DNA of 64,000 nucleotides from Thermoanaerobaculia bacterium. Lineage in GTDB: Bacteria > Acidobacteriota > Thermoanaerobaculia > Thermoanaerobaculales > Sulfomarinibacteraceae. Within the stretch, counting starts at the first letter, position 1. Each line of letters begins with the position of its first letter. The notes under the pieces are model-generated. The model saw only the letters and a program-made list of their open reading frames with translations. It did no database searches and was not told the DNA's origin. The stretch is from contig JAMOWA010000018.1 in the NCBI GenBank assembly GCA_027061805.1, positions 1 through 64,000 of the forward strand. Direction: 5' to 3'. This document shows, one piece after another, positions 8,193 to 16,814 of this stretch. The translations under genes and the position numbers were made by a program.

Positions 8193-8252
8193 GCAACGAC
8201 AACACAAGGACACGGCGCCGGGAGACCGGCGGCGAGCACCAAGGAGGACGAC

Positions 8253-9431
8253 ATGCAGCGAACGACGATCCTGACATTGACCCTGGCGGTCGTGGTGGCC
8301 CTGGCCTCACCCGCCCTTGCCCTGAACCCTGCCACGGAGCTCTACGTGCCCGCAGCGGCCACGGCGAGCGGTGCTGGCGGCTCCATGTGGATCACAGACC
8401 TCTACATCTTCAACCCGGGTACCCGGTCGGTGAACGTGGACATCTACTTCCTGCCCAGGAGCTCCGACAACTCGGGGGCCACGCCCGAGAGCTTCACCAT
8501 CGGAGCGATGGAGACTCTCGTGCTCCCCAACGTGATCGTGAACACCTTCGGCCTCTCCTCGGGCGCCGGTGCGTTCCGCATCGTGGCCTCGGGCGAGGTG
8601 ATCGCCAACACCCGGGTCTACAACCAGGCCACCGGCGGCACCTTCGGCCAGGGCCTCGAGGGTGTTCCGGCCAGCTCCGCCGTGACGCCCTCCTCGCCCA
8701 CGGACATCGTGGGCCTGGCCTCGAGCACGGCGTTCCGCTCCAACATCCTGGCCGTGAACACCTCATCCGGCACCACCAGCCTCACCTTCACGCTCATGGA
8801 CCCGAGCGGGGCCACGCTGGCCACCCGGACCTACACGCTGCAGCCCTACTCGGCGTTCTACGCCAAGGTCACCGACCTGGGCGCCTCCAGCTTCGACGAC
8901 GGCACGCTCCACGTGGAGGCCGGCTCCGGTTCGGCCATCGTGGTGGCCTCCAAGGTGGACAACGGTCCCGCGGGCGACCCCACCACCCTCGAGGCCTGGT
9001 GGGCCGGTGGCGGTGCGGGCGGTGGTGACGGCACCTACCAGTTCGCGGTCTACGACTCCATCGGGCCCGCGGGCGGCGGCAACGTCACCATCGCATCCGG
9101 CCAGGTGCCACGCCTCGGCGGTGTCTACTTCAACTGGGACAAGGATGAGGATGCCGACCAGATCCCCGACTGCACCCTGATCTTCGATTTCTCGAATGCC
9201 TTCGAGACTCCGGTGCCCGTGGGCGACTTCGGGAGCGGCATCAGCTACGACCTCAACTATCCCGCGAGCGGCGACTTCGCGGGCGGCGACATGACCTGGA
9301 CCATCACGTTCTCCATGGCCGGCGGCGGCTTCTCCGGCACCGTGGGCGCCGTGGGTGCCAACTTCTCCGGCACCGACTCGGGCTGCAATGGGACCTTCCC
9401 GGCACTGATCCTCCACGGCGGCGTGCAGTAG
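8253..9431 (+). CDS. Secreted protein of unknown function with a recurrent extracellular beta domain
   Basis: The ATG at 8253 is chosen because AAGGAGG precedes it and the protein then begins with a clean signal peptide (MQRTTILTLTLAVVVALASP, cleavage near ALA-LN). The first mature segment, ATELYVPAAATASGAGGSMW followed by ITDLYIFNPG, is the same type of domain that starts at the truncated C-terminus of the S8 protease at 111. The rest is Gly/Ser/Thr-rich, beta-predicted, ends in a second region (GTYQFAVYDS onwards, about 290-392) and has no catalytic motif that I recognise. The upstream in-frame ORF extension overlaps a structured leader and is probably not translated. A strong hairpin follows the stop. 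Confidence 0.75.
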   Translation: MQRTTILTLTLAVVVALASPALALNPATELYVPAAATASGAGGSMWITDLYIFNPGTRSVNVDIYFLPRSSDNSGATPESFTIGAMETLVLPNVIVNTFGLSSGAGAFRIVASGEVIANTRVYNQATGGTFGQGLEGVPASSAVTPSSPTDIVGLASSTAFRSNILAVNTSSGTTSLTFTLMDPSGATLATRTYTLQPYSAFYAKVTDLGASSFDDGTLHVEAGSGSAIVVASKVDNGPAGDPTTLEAWWAGGGAGGGDGTYQFAVYDSIGPAGGGNVTIASGQVPRLGGVYFNWDKDEDADQIPDCTLIFDFSNAFETPVPVGDFGSGISYDLNYPASGDFAGGDMTWTITFSMAGGGFSGTVGAVGANFSGTDSGCNGTFPALILHGGVQ

Positions 9432-9461
9432 GCATCCGCCCGAACGCGTCGGGACGCCACG

Positions 9462-9490
9462 AGCCGGCCCGGACCACCGGGCCGGCTTTA
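9462..9490. terminator. Strong hairpin between convergent genes, probable bidirectional terminator
   Basis: An 11-bp perfect stem, AGCCGGCCCGG-ACCA-CCGGGCCGGCT, is followed by TTTA. It lies 31 bp after the secreted-protein stop and 4 bp before the antiporter stop on the other strand. Confidence 0.7.
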
Positions 9491-9493
9491 CCG

Positions 9494-10786
9494 TCAGCGC
9501 ACCTCCTGGGCTCTTCCCTCCCCCGAGGCCACCAGGGCGTGGCGCCACAGTACGGGGCCCACCAGCTGGTTGACCACCACGGCCCCCACGATGACGGCGG
9601 CCAGGCTGGAGCCGAAACCGGGGAACTCCCGGGCGATGCGCGACGCCAGCCCCAGGGAGAGGCCCGCCTGGGCCACGAAGCCCATCCAGGCCCAGCGGCG
9701 GACAGGGAGAGACGCCCCTGCCGCCGTGCTCGCAGCCGCCGTGACCCCCCAGGTGAGCCCGAACCGGACCACCACCACCACCGCCACCCCGATCCACGTG
9801 GTGCGGAACACGCCGAGATCGAGGCCCGCCCCCACCAGGGCGAAGAAGATCACATAGATGGGGGGCGACGAGCGTTCCAGGGCGTGGAGGAACCCGGTGG
9901 CCGCGCGGGAAAAGAGGTTCCGGGCGGCGAAGCCGGCGGCCATGGTGATGAGCAGGTGCTCCAGATGGAGCGTGTGGGCCAGCTCCATGGAGACAAGCAC
10001 CACCGCCAGAACCGTGATCTCGGGGTGGAGCCCCACGGTGGTCAGGTAGGCGCCCAGCAGGATCCCCAGCAGCAGGCCGGCACCGAGGGAAAGGGCCATC
10101 TCGCCCACGAGGGCCCCCAGGGCCCGGGCATCCAGCTCTCCTCCCTTCACCAGGGCCGACGCCAGGCCACTGGCCCACGTGAAGAGCAGCAGGATGGCCA
10201 GATCCTTCAGGATCGTGACGCCGAGGACGGTGTCCACCAGCTCGCCCCGGGCCCCGGTCTCCGTGATGATGGCGATGGTGGTGGCCGGAGATGTGGCCAC
10301 CGCGATGACCCCCAGGAGGAGGGCCGCCGCCATCACCGCCTCCGGAGGAAGACCTCCGAGCACGAGGCCCTGCCCCAGCAGCGCCCAGAAGATGCCGAAC
10401 GAGAGCAGGACGATGCCCACAACGTGGGCTCCGCTGATGCCGAGCACCGCCCGCCAGTTCCTGGCCAGCGACTCCAGCTGGAGCTCGCCCCCCGCGGTGA
10501 GCGCGATGAGACCCAGCGCCAGCTCCTCGAAGACCGTCAGCGTGGCCAGATCGCCGTTGGTGACCAGGCCGGCCAGCGACGGGCCGAGCAGCATGCCCAG
10601 CACCAGGTAGCCCGTGACCCGCGGCAGCCGGAACCGCTGGGCCATGTCGCCGCTGAGCTCCCCCCCGATCATGACGATGCCGAAGGCCAGCAGGGCCGAG
10701 GCCGTCGCGTCCACCCCCTCGGGCCCGAGCACCGCTCGCAGGAGGCCCACCACCGCGGCCACGATGAGGACAAAGAACCACCTCAC
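9494..10786 (-). CDS. Cation:proton antiporter (CPA2/Kef type)
   Basis: This is a 430-residue polytopic membrane protein of the monovalent cation:proton antiporter family. Starting at GTG 10786 (VRWFFVLIVAAVVGLL) places the first membrane helix at the N-terminus and gives a 4-nt GTGA overlap with the upstream antiporter stop. About 12 hydrophobic segments are visible. Family features include LPRVTGYLVLGMLLGPSLAG in the second helix region and polar/charged residues in mid-membrane helices (ALTAGGELQLE). No C-terminal TrkA-N domain is present, unlike full Kef proteins. It is last in a cluster with another antiporter, a PII-like protein and an EIIA protein, which suggests regulated cation efflux or uptake. 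Ion specificity is unknown. Confidence 0.87.
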   Translation of the reverse strand: MRWFFVLIVAAVVGLLRAVLGPEGVDATASALLAFGIVMIGGELSGDMAQRFRLPRVTGYLVLGMLLGPSLAGLVTNGDLATLTVFEELALGLIALTAGGELQLESLARNWRAVLGISGAHVVGIVLLSFGIFWALLGQGLVLGGLPPEAVMAAALLLGVIAVATSPATTIAIITETGARGELVDTVLGVTILKDLAILLLFTWASGLASALVKGGELDARALGALVGEMALSLGAGLLLGILLGAYLTTVGLHPEITVLAVVLVSMELAHTLHLEHLLITMAAGFAARNLFSRAATGFLHALERSSPPIYVIFFALVGAGLDLGVFRTTWIGVAVVVVVRFGLTWGVTAAASTAAGASLPVRRWAWMGFVAQAGLSLGLASRIAREFPGFGSSLAAVIVGAVVVNQLVGPVLWRHALVASGEGRAQEVR

Positions 10787-11970
10787 GGGTGGCCCTCCGC
10801 CGTACCGGATCTCCGTGGAAAGAGCACGTTCCGGTGCCACCGGGCGCCCACCACGTGGTTGACCACCAGCGAGGCGAAGACCCCCACCGCCACCGAGGCC
10901 GGGAGCGACCCGTCACGGGTGGCGGCCACCAGGAAGGCCAGGGCGAGGGGGCCGTGGGGGGCGAGACCCAGGCCCAGCCACCGGACCAAGACCGGCGCCG
11001 TGCGCCGCCGTGCCTCCGAGGCCAGCACCCCACCCGCCGCCAGGAGAAGGGCCGCCCGGACCAGGACCAGCACGCCCAACGCCAGGAGGGAGAACCCGCC
11101 CGGGTGCCACCAGGCCCCCACCAGCAGGAGGATGGCGGTGAGCATGGGCACCTCGAGCCCGTGTGCCGCCCGGAGGATCCGGTGGGGGTTGGGGCTGCGG
11201 TTGGCGATGAGTGCACCCGTCAGGGCCGCCATGAGCATGGGCTCGGCGCCGGTGAGCTCCGCGGCCCCGGCGATCAGCGCCATCACCCCCACGAGGAGCG
11301 CCAGGATGTGGACGCTCTCCGTCTCGCCCCGCAGCAGGACCATGGTGGCGTACCCGAGGATCACGGCGAGCCCCGCCGCCAGGATCAGGGTGGCGGCCTG
11401 GCCCGGGAGGACCGCCATCTGGAAGTGCGGCTCCGACACCAGCGTGATCCCCACACCCCAGGTCAGCAGGGCCGGAACGCTGGAGAGCGCCGCCACGAGC
11501 TTCACGAGGCGCATGGCCGAACGGTCCGTTGGGGGGCCGGTCCGGGACAGGTGATCCACCACCCGCGGCGTGGTCACCATGGCCACCGACCCCAGCAGCA
11601 CCAGCGTGGGACCGCGTGCCCCGAGGGCGAACGCCACTCCGGCCACCCCCAGCCCCACCCCCAGGGGGAGCAGGAAACCCACACGCCGGTGCCACGGCTG
11701 GAGGCTCCCGAGCACCCTCAGGTCGAACTGGAGGCCCACGATGAGCCCCACCCAGGCCAGACCGAGCAACACCACGGGGCCGATGGTGACGAGGATGTTC
11801 TCCGTGAAGAGCCCGAGCCCGGCATGGCCCAGGAGCGCACCCAGGAGAACCGTGAGGAAGCTCTGGAGGCCCGGGGCCTCGAGACCCCTGCGGCCCAGGC
11901 GGCGGCTGGCCTCCGTGGCGGCCAGGGCCAGCACCACCAGGAGCACGAAGGCCAGGGTTCCCTTCACCAC
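10783..11970 (-). CDS. Second cation:proton antiporter-like membrane protein
   Basis: This 395-residue protein has 11-12 predicted membrane helices and the architecture of the sodium/proton exchanger superfamily (LTVLLGALLGHAGLGLFTENI, then GLIVGLQFDL as the discontinuous-helix region). It is shorter and more divergent than the downstream antiporter. The two overlap by 4 nt and are probably made together; they could act separately or as partners. The upstream PII-like gene lies 30 bp away. Like its partner it lacks a TrkA-type regulatory domain, so the adjacent EIIA and PII-like proteins are candidate regulators. Confidence 0.8.
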   Translation of the reverse strand: MVKGTLAFVLLVVLALAATEASRRLGRRGLEAPGLQSFLTVLLGALLGHAGLGLFTENILVTIGPVVLLGLAWVGLIVGLQFDLRVLGSLQPWHRRVGFLLPLGVGLGVAGVAFALGARGPTLVLLGSVAMVTTPRVVDHLSRTGPPTDRSAMRLVKLVAALSSVPALLTWGVGITLVSEPHFQMAVLPGQAATLILAAGLAVILGYATMVLLRGETESVHILALLVGVMALIAGAAELTGAEPMLMAALTGALIANRSPNPHRILRAAHGLEVPMLTAILLLVGAWWHPGGFSLLALGVLVLVRAALLLAAGGVLASEARRRTAPVLVRWLGLGLAPHGPLALAFLVAATRDGSLPASVAVGVFASLVVNHVVGARWHRNVLFPRRSGTAEGHP

Positions 11971-12000
11971 GTCATGACCCCCCCGGCGGGCAGGGCGGGC

Positions 12001-12327
12001 TCAGAGCTGGAGCGCCGCGGTGACCGGCAGCAGGAACGCGGTGGTGGGCGCCTCGCCGGGGAGCGAGGGGATCTTCAGCCCGCGGAGCCCCTCCAGCACC
12101 TCCTCCGCCTGGTCGTCCTCCAGCAGGCAGAAGACCGTCCGGCAGAAGTCGAGGCCACCGGGGACCAGCGTCCTCACACCCGCGAAGACCGGCAGGTCGC
12201 GCTCCAGGAGGCCGAGCCCCGTCTGGGACTGCAGGACGACGGAGTCCGGGAAGCCGTACTCCACGAGGGTGGAGAGCACGTCGTCCAGCACCTCCTCGTG
12301 ATGGAGTATGACCACCAGCAGCTGCAC
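12001..12327 (-). CDS. Small PII-like regulatory protein
   Basis: The 108 residues follow a PII-like alpha-beta pattern: MQLLVVILHHEEVLDDVLSTL opens with a beta strand and a helix, and the C-terminal half (RTVFCLLEDDQAEEVLEGL) repeats it. Related short PII-like proteins are encoded beside transporters and often modulate them. The classical uridylylated T-loop Tyr is not evident. It abuts the EIIA stop codon directly (TGA then GTG) and precedes the two antiporter genes. Role inferred from context: sensing a small ligand and adjusting the antiporters. Confidence 0.6.
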   Translation of the reverse strand: MQLLVVILHHEEVLDDVLSTLVEYGFPDSVVLQSQTGLGLLERDLPVFAGVRTLVPGGLDFCRTVFCLLEDDQAEEVLEGLRGLKIPSLPGEAPTTAFLLPVTAALQL

Positions 12328-12801
12328 TCACCCCTCCCCCTCGAGCCGCTTCAGGGCGGCGACGAACTCCTCGCCCGTGGTGGCGTTGATCAGGGGTTCC
12401 AGCTCGTCGGACCGCCGGGCCAGCCGGGCGATCCGGGCCAGGCCCGCCAGGTGGGGGGCCGCCGTGGTGGCGTCCCCGAGCAGGCAGAAGGCCAGCCGGA
12501 TGGGCTCGCCGTCCAGGGAGGGGTAGTCCGCAAGCCCCGAGGGGTGGGTCGATGCGGCGACCAGGACCTTCCCCAGGCCCTCGATCTGGGCGTGCGGGAC
12601 GGCCACACCGCGGCCGATGCCGGTGGAGAGGATGGCCTCCCGCTCCTTCAGGTGGGCGACCACCTCGGCCGGGTCGGTCACCCCGCCCGTGCGCGCGAAG
12701 AGCTCGGCGAACGCCGCGAAGAGCTCCTCACGGCTGCCCACCGGCGGATCGATGAGCACCCGGTCCGCCTGAAGCTTCTGGTAGAGACACAGACCGCCCA
12801 C
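12328..12801 (-). CDS. PTS EIIA type-2 (fructose/nitrogen-type) domain protein
   Basis: This is a stand-alone EIIA domain of about 157 residues. The phosphorylatable His is in GRGVAVPHAQIEG, the type-2 EIIA signature also found in PtsN. I prefer the GTG start at 12801 because family similarity begins at LYQKLQADRVLI; the longer ORF adds 27 unsupported residues. No EIIB/EIIC sugar permease is nearby. Instead it heads a cluster with a PII-like protein and two cation antiporters. In E. coli, dephospho-PtsN controls K+ uptake (TrkA, KdpD), so a similar link between phosphotransfer state and cation transport is plausible here. Confidence 0.82.
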   Translation of the reverse strand: MGGLCLYQKLQADRVLIDPPVGSREELFAAFAELFARTGGVTDPAEVVAHLKEREAILSTGIGRGVAVPHAQIEGLGKVLVAASTHPSGLADYPSLDGEPIRLAFCLLGDATTAAPHLAGLARIARLARRSDELEPLINATTGEEFVAALKRLEGEG

Positions 12802-12890
12802 GTCGCCTCCGAACCCCGGCCGGTCCGCGCCGCCGCGACGGCCGGTCCCTTCGAGGGTACCGGGGCGGCCGCGGTTCCACAAGAGAGCAC

Positions 12891-12910
12891 GGCGCCCCGC
12901 AGGGGGCGCC
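12891..12910 (-). terminator. Hairpin downstream of the RDD gene
   Basis: GGCGCCCC-GCAG-GGGCGCC forms an 8-bp GC stem 33 bp after the RDD stop, before the EIIA gene start. Its sequence is nearly the same as the hairpin after rlpA (36261). Confidence 0.5.
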
Positions 12911-12942
12911 TCCCGTCAGTTCCGGCGCGTCGGTGCGGCTCC

Positions 12943-13479
12943 TCAGTCGTTCGAGTCCACCACCATGGTCTCGGCCAGCTTGTCGCCCATGCGGCGCCCA
13001 TCGGCATCGGTGAGGACCAGGATGACCTCGATCAGGCCGATGATCATGGCCACCACGGGGCCGATGATCCAGCCCAGGACCGGGACCACCATGATCAGCG
13101 GCCCGATGGCGAAGGGGATGTTCCGCTTCACCGACGTGCCGATGTCCATGGCCTGTCCGTCCAGCCTCAGGACCCGGAGTTTCATCACGGTCTTGCCGAT
13201 GGAGCGGCCCTTCATGAAGTCCAGGTCCAGGCCGTCGCGGAGCAGCATGTAGGCCGCGCCCACGAGGCCTCCAACCACGGGGATCACCCCGACCACGCCG
13301 GCGATCACTCCGTCGATGATGGCCGCCACGATCCGCCTGCCCAGGTCGGCCTTCACGGGCGCTCCGGGCGCCTGGGCCTGCACCTCGGGTGGTGGTGGCG
13401 GCGGCACGCTCCCCGTCGGCGGCGGTGGCGGTGTCTGGCCCTCGGGCGGCTGGGTCGTGTCACGGGTCTCGTCGGTCAT
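12943..13479 (-). CDS. RDD family membrane protein
   Basis: The 178-residue protein starts at ATG 13479 (MTDETRD) because GGGAGGGA lies just upstream. A proline-rich cytoplasmic N-terminus (TPPPPPTGSVPPPPPPE, about 18-34) is followed by the RDD domain: DLGRRIVAAIIDGVI contains the family Arg and Asp, and GRSIGKTVMKLRVLRLDG is the central motif. Three to four membrane helices are predicted. Some RDD proteins act as Na+/H+ antiporters or stress-related membrane proteins; most are uncharacterised. It is probably transcribed alone. Confidence 0.82.
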   Translation of the reverse strand: MTDETRDTTQPPEGQTPPPPPTGSVPPPPPPEVQAQAPGAPVKADLGRRIVAAIIDGVIAGVVGVIPVVGGLVGAAYMLLRDGLDLDFMKGRSIGKTVMKLRVLRLDGQAMDIGTSVKRNIPFAIGPLIMVVPVLGWIIGPVVAMIIGLIEVILVLTDADGRRMGDKLAETMVVDSND

Positions 13480-13584
13480 CGGTCCCTCCCTCTTCCCTCG
13501 TTGATGCTCCCACACTGGGGGGTGGAGAGAGTCTACCGCACGCCGGGACAGCTGGGAAGAGCCACCGCCAGGGGAACGGCCTCC

Positions 13585-14172
13585 TCAGGTCTCCTCCGGA
13601 TTCCCACACTTCCGGATCCTTGCGCTCCCGGGCAACCCCTCGATGCTCGTCCGCGGCTCCCTCTTCCAGGCCTCCCCCTCGCTCGCGGCCAGGTCCACCC
13701 TCGCCACGGACCCGTCCTCCGCGAGGTAGACGGTCACCCGGGGCAGCGGCCGTAGACACAACACCCTGAACCTGCCGCCATGCTCACGAAACCAGTCCTT
13801 CGCGTACCGGACCATGGCGTCCATGTTCCCGTGCAGGTCGGCCGGGAAGGGCACCTCCCCGTAGACGGTCGGCATGTACCGGACGATCATTCGTGGCTCG
13901 AATGGACGATCCCTTTCTTCTGCTGCTTCGTCATCCCGTGTTCGCTGCGCATCCTTGCGCGCCAGGCGTTCAAGGACCCTGGAGTTCAGCCCGAGGGGCT
14001 CTTCCAGAAGGGTCAGGAGCAGGAAGTTCTCCATGCCCCTGTCGAGCCACTTCTCGTACAGCTCGATGAAGGACCGCTCGTCCCGCCAACCGCATCGCCG
14101 GGCGAGCTCCGGCAGGCTCAGCCCCAGCTGGCGGCGTCTTGTCTCCACATAGGCCGAAATGAGGAATCCCAT
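13585..14172 (-). CDS. Hypothetical protein with an N-terminal helix-turn-helix-like region
   Basis: I do not recognise this 195-residue protein. ISAYVETRRRQLGLSLPELA followed by RRCGWRDERSF resembles a small Cro/XRE-like helix-turn-helix (about 6-36), but the rest has no similarity that I can name. The middle is charged (about 70-95), and the C-terminal half has alternating beta-like segments (RMIVRYMPTVYGEVPFP, VTVYLAEDGSVARVDLA). GGAGG precedes the ATG. It stands between the RDD gene and tRNA-Glu. Confidence 0.6.
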   Translation of the reverse strand: MGFLISAYVETRRRQLGLSLPELARRCGWRDERSFIELYEKWLDRGMENFLLLTLLEEPLGLNSRVLERLARKDAQRTRDDEAAEERDRPFEPRMIVRYMPTVYGEVPFPADLHGNMDAMVRYAKDWFREHGGRFRVLCLRPLPRVTVYLAEDGSVARVDLAASEGEAWKREPRTSIEGLPGSARIRKCGNPEET

Positions 14173-14427
14173 GGCATCCTCCTTCGTGTCGCGCCCGGAT
14201 CACCGGGTCGGTTCCGGCGAACCCGTCCACGAAGCAGGACGGGCTGTTTAGCTGCTTGTTTTACGTCGCCGCAAGTCGCCATAAATCACGACGGGTCCCC
14301 CACGGACCGCTGCGGGACCCCCGGGGCGTCCCACGCTCCAAGCCTACATCGCGCCGCGGCCCACTACGGGCCGTACGGACCATGGAGCTCGTTCTGCTTT
14401 TCGGAACAAGGGGGTTTGAAGGAAGGT
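14173..14427. other. Intergenic region with a short hairpin
   Basis: No gene is seen in these 255 bp. CCCGTCC-N8-GGACGGG (14222-14243) followed by CTGTTT can form a 7-bp stem. It may belong to the leader of the minus-strand HTH-like gene or to the 3' side of the tRNA-Glu transcript. Confidence 0.3.
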
Positions 14428-14503
14428 TGGCAGCGCGTACGGGATTCGAACCCGTGTTACCGGCGTGAGAGGCCGGCGTCCTAGACCCCTAGACGAACGC
14501 GCC
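14428..14503 (-). tRNA. tRNA-Glu(CTC)
   Basis: The minus strand reads GGCGCGTTCGTCTAG... with anticodon loop C-T-CTC-A-C on a CCGGC/GCCGG stem, T-arm GGGTTCGAATCCC and an encoded CCA. The first acceptor pair is G-U. Confidence 0.95.
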
Positions 14504-14582
14504 GCAGGGATGGGTACTCTACCAAAGGGTCACTGGGCGTGCAACCCCCCCTTCCCGACTCGCCCCTGCGCGGCCTCTCCGC

Positions 14583-14588
14583 TATACT
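14583..14588 (+). promoter_or_regulatory. Likely -10 element of the glycolytic operon
   Basis: TATACT lies 35 bp upstream of the gapA start in otherwise GC-rich sequence, followed by a leader with GGAGG at 14611. No good -35 hexamer was found at the usual spacing. Confidence 0.45.
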
Positions 14589-14622
14589 GTTGGCCCCATT
14601 CTGAGCGCACGGAGGTTCACCC

Positions 14623-15633
14623 ATGACGTATCGTATCGCCATCAACGGTTTCGGACGGATCGGCCGGCTCGTGGCCCGCCACCTCATGGCCCACGAGGAC
14701 TTCGAGCTGGTGGCCGTCAACGACCTGACCTCGCCGGACATGCTGGGCTACCTCTTCGCCCACGACACGGTCCACGGACCCTGGAAGGGCACGGTGGAGG
14801 TCGAGGGCGACACCATCGTGATCGACGGCCACCCCGTGAGGGTGCTGGCCCAGAGGAACCCCGCCGACCTGCCGTGGACGGAGCTGGGCGTGCAGGGGGT
14901 CTTCGAGGCCACCGGCCTCTTCCGGGAGCGCACCAAGGCCGCCGCCCACCTGGACGCCGGAGCAAAGAGGGTCATCATCACGGCCCCCGGCAAGAACGTG
15001 GACGCCACCTTCGTCATGGGCGTGAACCACACGGAGTACGACCCGGCGAGCCACTTCATCGTCTCCAATGCCTCGTGCACCACCAACTGCCTGGCCCCCC
15101 TGGTGAAGGTGCTCCACGAGACGGTGGGCATCGCCCACGGCTGGCTCACCACCATCCACGCCTACACCAACGACCAGCGCATCCTGGACGTGCAGCACCC
15201 CTCGGACATGCGCCGGGCGCGGGCCGCGGCGGCCAACATCATCCCCACCTCCACCGGGGCGGCGAAGGCCATCGGGCTGGTCTACCCCGTGCTGGAGGGC
15301 AAGCTCCACGGGGCCGCCATGCGGGTCCCGGTGGTGGACGGCTCGGTCTGCGACCTGACCTTCGTGGCCGAGCGGGACGGCACGGTGGAGGAGCTCCGTG
15401 AGGCCTTCGTGGCCGCCGCAAAGGGCGAGCTCGCGGGCATCCTCAAGGCCTCGGACGAGCCCCTGGTCTCCTCGGACATCATCGGCGAGAGCCACTCCTC
15501 GGTGGTGGACCTGCCCCTGCTGACCAGGGTGGCCCCCAGCTTCTTCCGGGCCGTGAGCTGGTACGACAACGAGAACGGCTACTCCATGCGCTGCGTGGAC
15601 CTGCTCCAGTACATGCTGGGGAGGGAGGCGTGA
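14623..15633 (+). CDS. gap: Glyceraldehyde-3-phosphate dehydrogenase (type I)
   Basis: GAPDH oxidises glyceraldehyde-3-phosphate to 1,3-bisphosphoglycerate with NAD. The 336 residues have INGFGRIGR (6-14) as NAD-binding site, SNASCTTNC with the catalytic Cys (about 148-156) and the downstream His region of GWLTTIHAYTNDQ. Length is canonical. GGAGG precedes the ATG. The gene heads a tightly coupled gap-pgk-tpiA-secG operon: its stop overlaps the pgk GTG start by 4 nt. Confidence 0.98.
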   Translation: MTYRIAINGFGRIGRLVARHLMAHEDFELVAVNDLTSPDMLGYLFAHDTVHGPWKGTVEVEGDTIVIDGHPVRVLAQRNPADLPWTELGVQGVFEATGLFRERTKAAAHLDAGAKRVIITAPGKNVDATFVMGVNHTEYDPASHFIVSNASCTTNCLAPLVKVLHETVGIAHGWLTTIHAYTNDQRILDVQHPSDMRRARAAAANIIPTSTGAAKAIGLVYPVLEGKLHGAAMRVPVVDGSVCDLTFVAERDGTVEELREAFVAAAKGELAGILKASDEPLVSSDIIGESHSSVVDLPLLTRVAPSFFRAVSWYDNENGYSMRCVDLLQYMLGREA

Positions 15634-16814
15634 GCGTCCCCCGCCTGGAGGACCTCCGGGAGCTCGAGGGCGCCCGGGTGCTCCTCCGCCTGGACCTGAA
15701 CGTGCCGGTGGCGGAGGGTGAGGTCCGGGACGACACCCGGATCCACGCCGCCCTGCCCACGCTGCGCTGGCTGCTCGAGCGGGCGGAGGTGGTGGCGGCC
15801 TGCTCCCACCTGGGCAAGGCCAGGGGCTCGCCGGACCCGGCCTACTCCCTGCGGCCCGTGGCGGCCGTGCTCGAGCGGGAGCTGGGCCGGCCGGTGCGCT
15901 TCGTGCCCGACTGCATCGGGCCGGAGGTCCACCGGGCCGTGGAGGCCGGCGGTCTCCTCCTCCTGGAGAACCTCCGCTTCCACCCCGGCGAGAAGGCCAA
16001 TGATCCCGGCTTCGCCCGGGAGCTGGCCTTCCCCTTCACGCACTACGTGAACGACGCCTTCGGCACGGCCCACCGGGCCCACGCCTCGGTGGTGGCCGCC
16101 GCCAGGCTCTTCGGCGCGGGGCGCCGGGCCGCGGGCCGGCTCATGGAGGCCGAGGTGAGCGCGCTGCGCCGCGTGGTGGACGACCCGGAACAGCCCTTCG
16201 TGGCCGTGGTGGGCGGCGCCAAGGTCTCCACCAAGACCGCGCCGCTCATGGCCCTGCTCGAGCGTGTCCGGCGTCTGGCCATCGGCGGCGGCATGGCCAA
16301 CACCTTCCTCCTGGCCCGGGGCCGGGAGGTGGGGCGCTCCCTGGTGGAGGCCTCGGAGGTCCCCACCGCGCAACGGGTCATGGAGTCCGCCGAGGCCCGC
16401 GGCGTGGAGCTCCTGCTGCCCACGGACGTGGTGGTCACCGACAGCCTGGAGGGGCCCACGAGGGTCGAGACCGTGCCGGTGGAGGCCATCCCCGCCGACC
16501 TCATGGTGGTGGACATCGGTCCCGCCACGCGGCAGGCCTTCGCCGCGGCGCTGGCCGACGCCAGGACCGTGTTCTGGAACGGCCCCATGGGGGTCTTCGA
16601 GGTGGAGGCCTTCGCCGCCGGCACCGTGGCGGTGGCCGAGGCCATGGCGGCCTGCCCCGGCTTCACGGTGGTGGGCGGCGGCGAGTCGGTCATGGCGGTC
16701 CACCGGGCCGGCGTGGCCGACCGCATGAGCCACGTCTCCACGGGCGGCGGGGCCTCGCTGGCGCTGGTCTCCGGCGAGACCCTCCCCGCCGTGGAGGCCC
16801 TGGAGGAGTCATGA
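15630..16814 (+). CDS. pgk: Phosphoglycerate kinase
   Basis: PGK transfers phosphate from 1,3-bisphosphoglycerate to ADP. The 394 residues carry RLDLNVPV near the N-terminus (substrate side; RVDFNVP in most homologues), ACSHLGKARG, and the nucleotide-binding segments FVAVVGGAKVSTK and GGGMANTFL, ending in STGGGASLALVSG. It starts with GTG overlapping the gap stop (GTGA) and ends in an ATGA overlap with tpiA, so translation is coupled across the operon. Confidence 0.97.
   Translation: MSVPRLEDLRELEGARVLLRLDLNVPVAEGEVRDDTRIHAALPTLRWLLERAEVVAACSHLGKARGSPDPAYSLRPVAAVLERELGRPVRFVPDCIGPEVHRAVEAGGLLLLENLRFHPGEKANDPGFARELAFPFTHYVNDAFGTAHRAHASVVAAARLFGAGRRAAGRLMEAEVSALRRVVDDPEQPFVAVVGGAKVSTKTAPLMALLERVRRLAIGGGMANTFLLARGREVGRSLVEASEVPTAQRVMESAEARGVELLLPTDVVVTDSLEGPTRVETVPVEAIPADLMVVDIGPATRQAFAAALADARTVFWNGPMGVFEVEAFAAGTVAVAEAMAACPGFTVVGGGESVMAVHRAGVADRMSHVSTGGGASLALVSGETLPAVEALEES

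Noticed and set aside
8061-8252. N-terminal extension of the secreted-protein ORF
   Set aside because: A strong AAGGAGG site and a clean signal peptide mark the start at 8253; the extension overlaps a structured leader.
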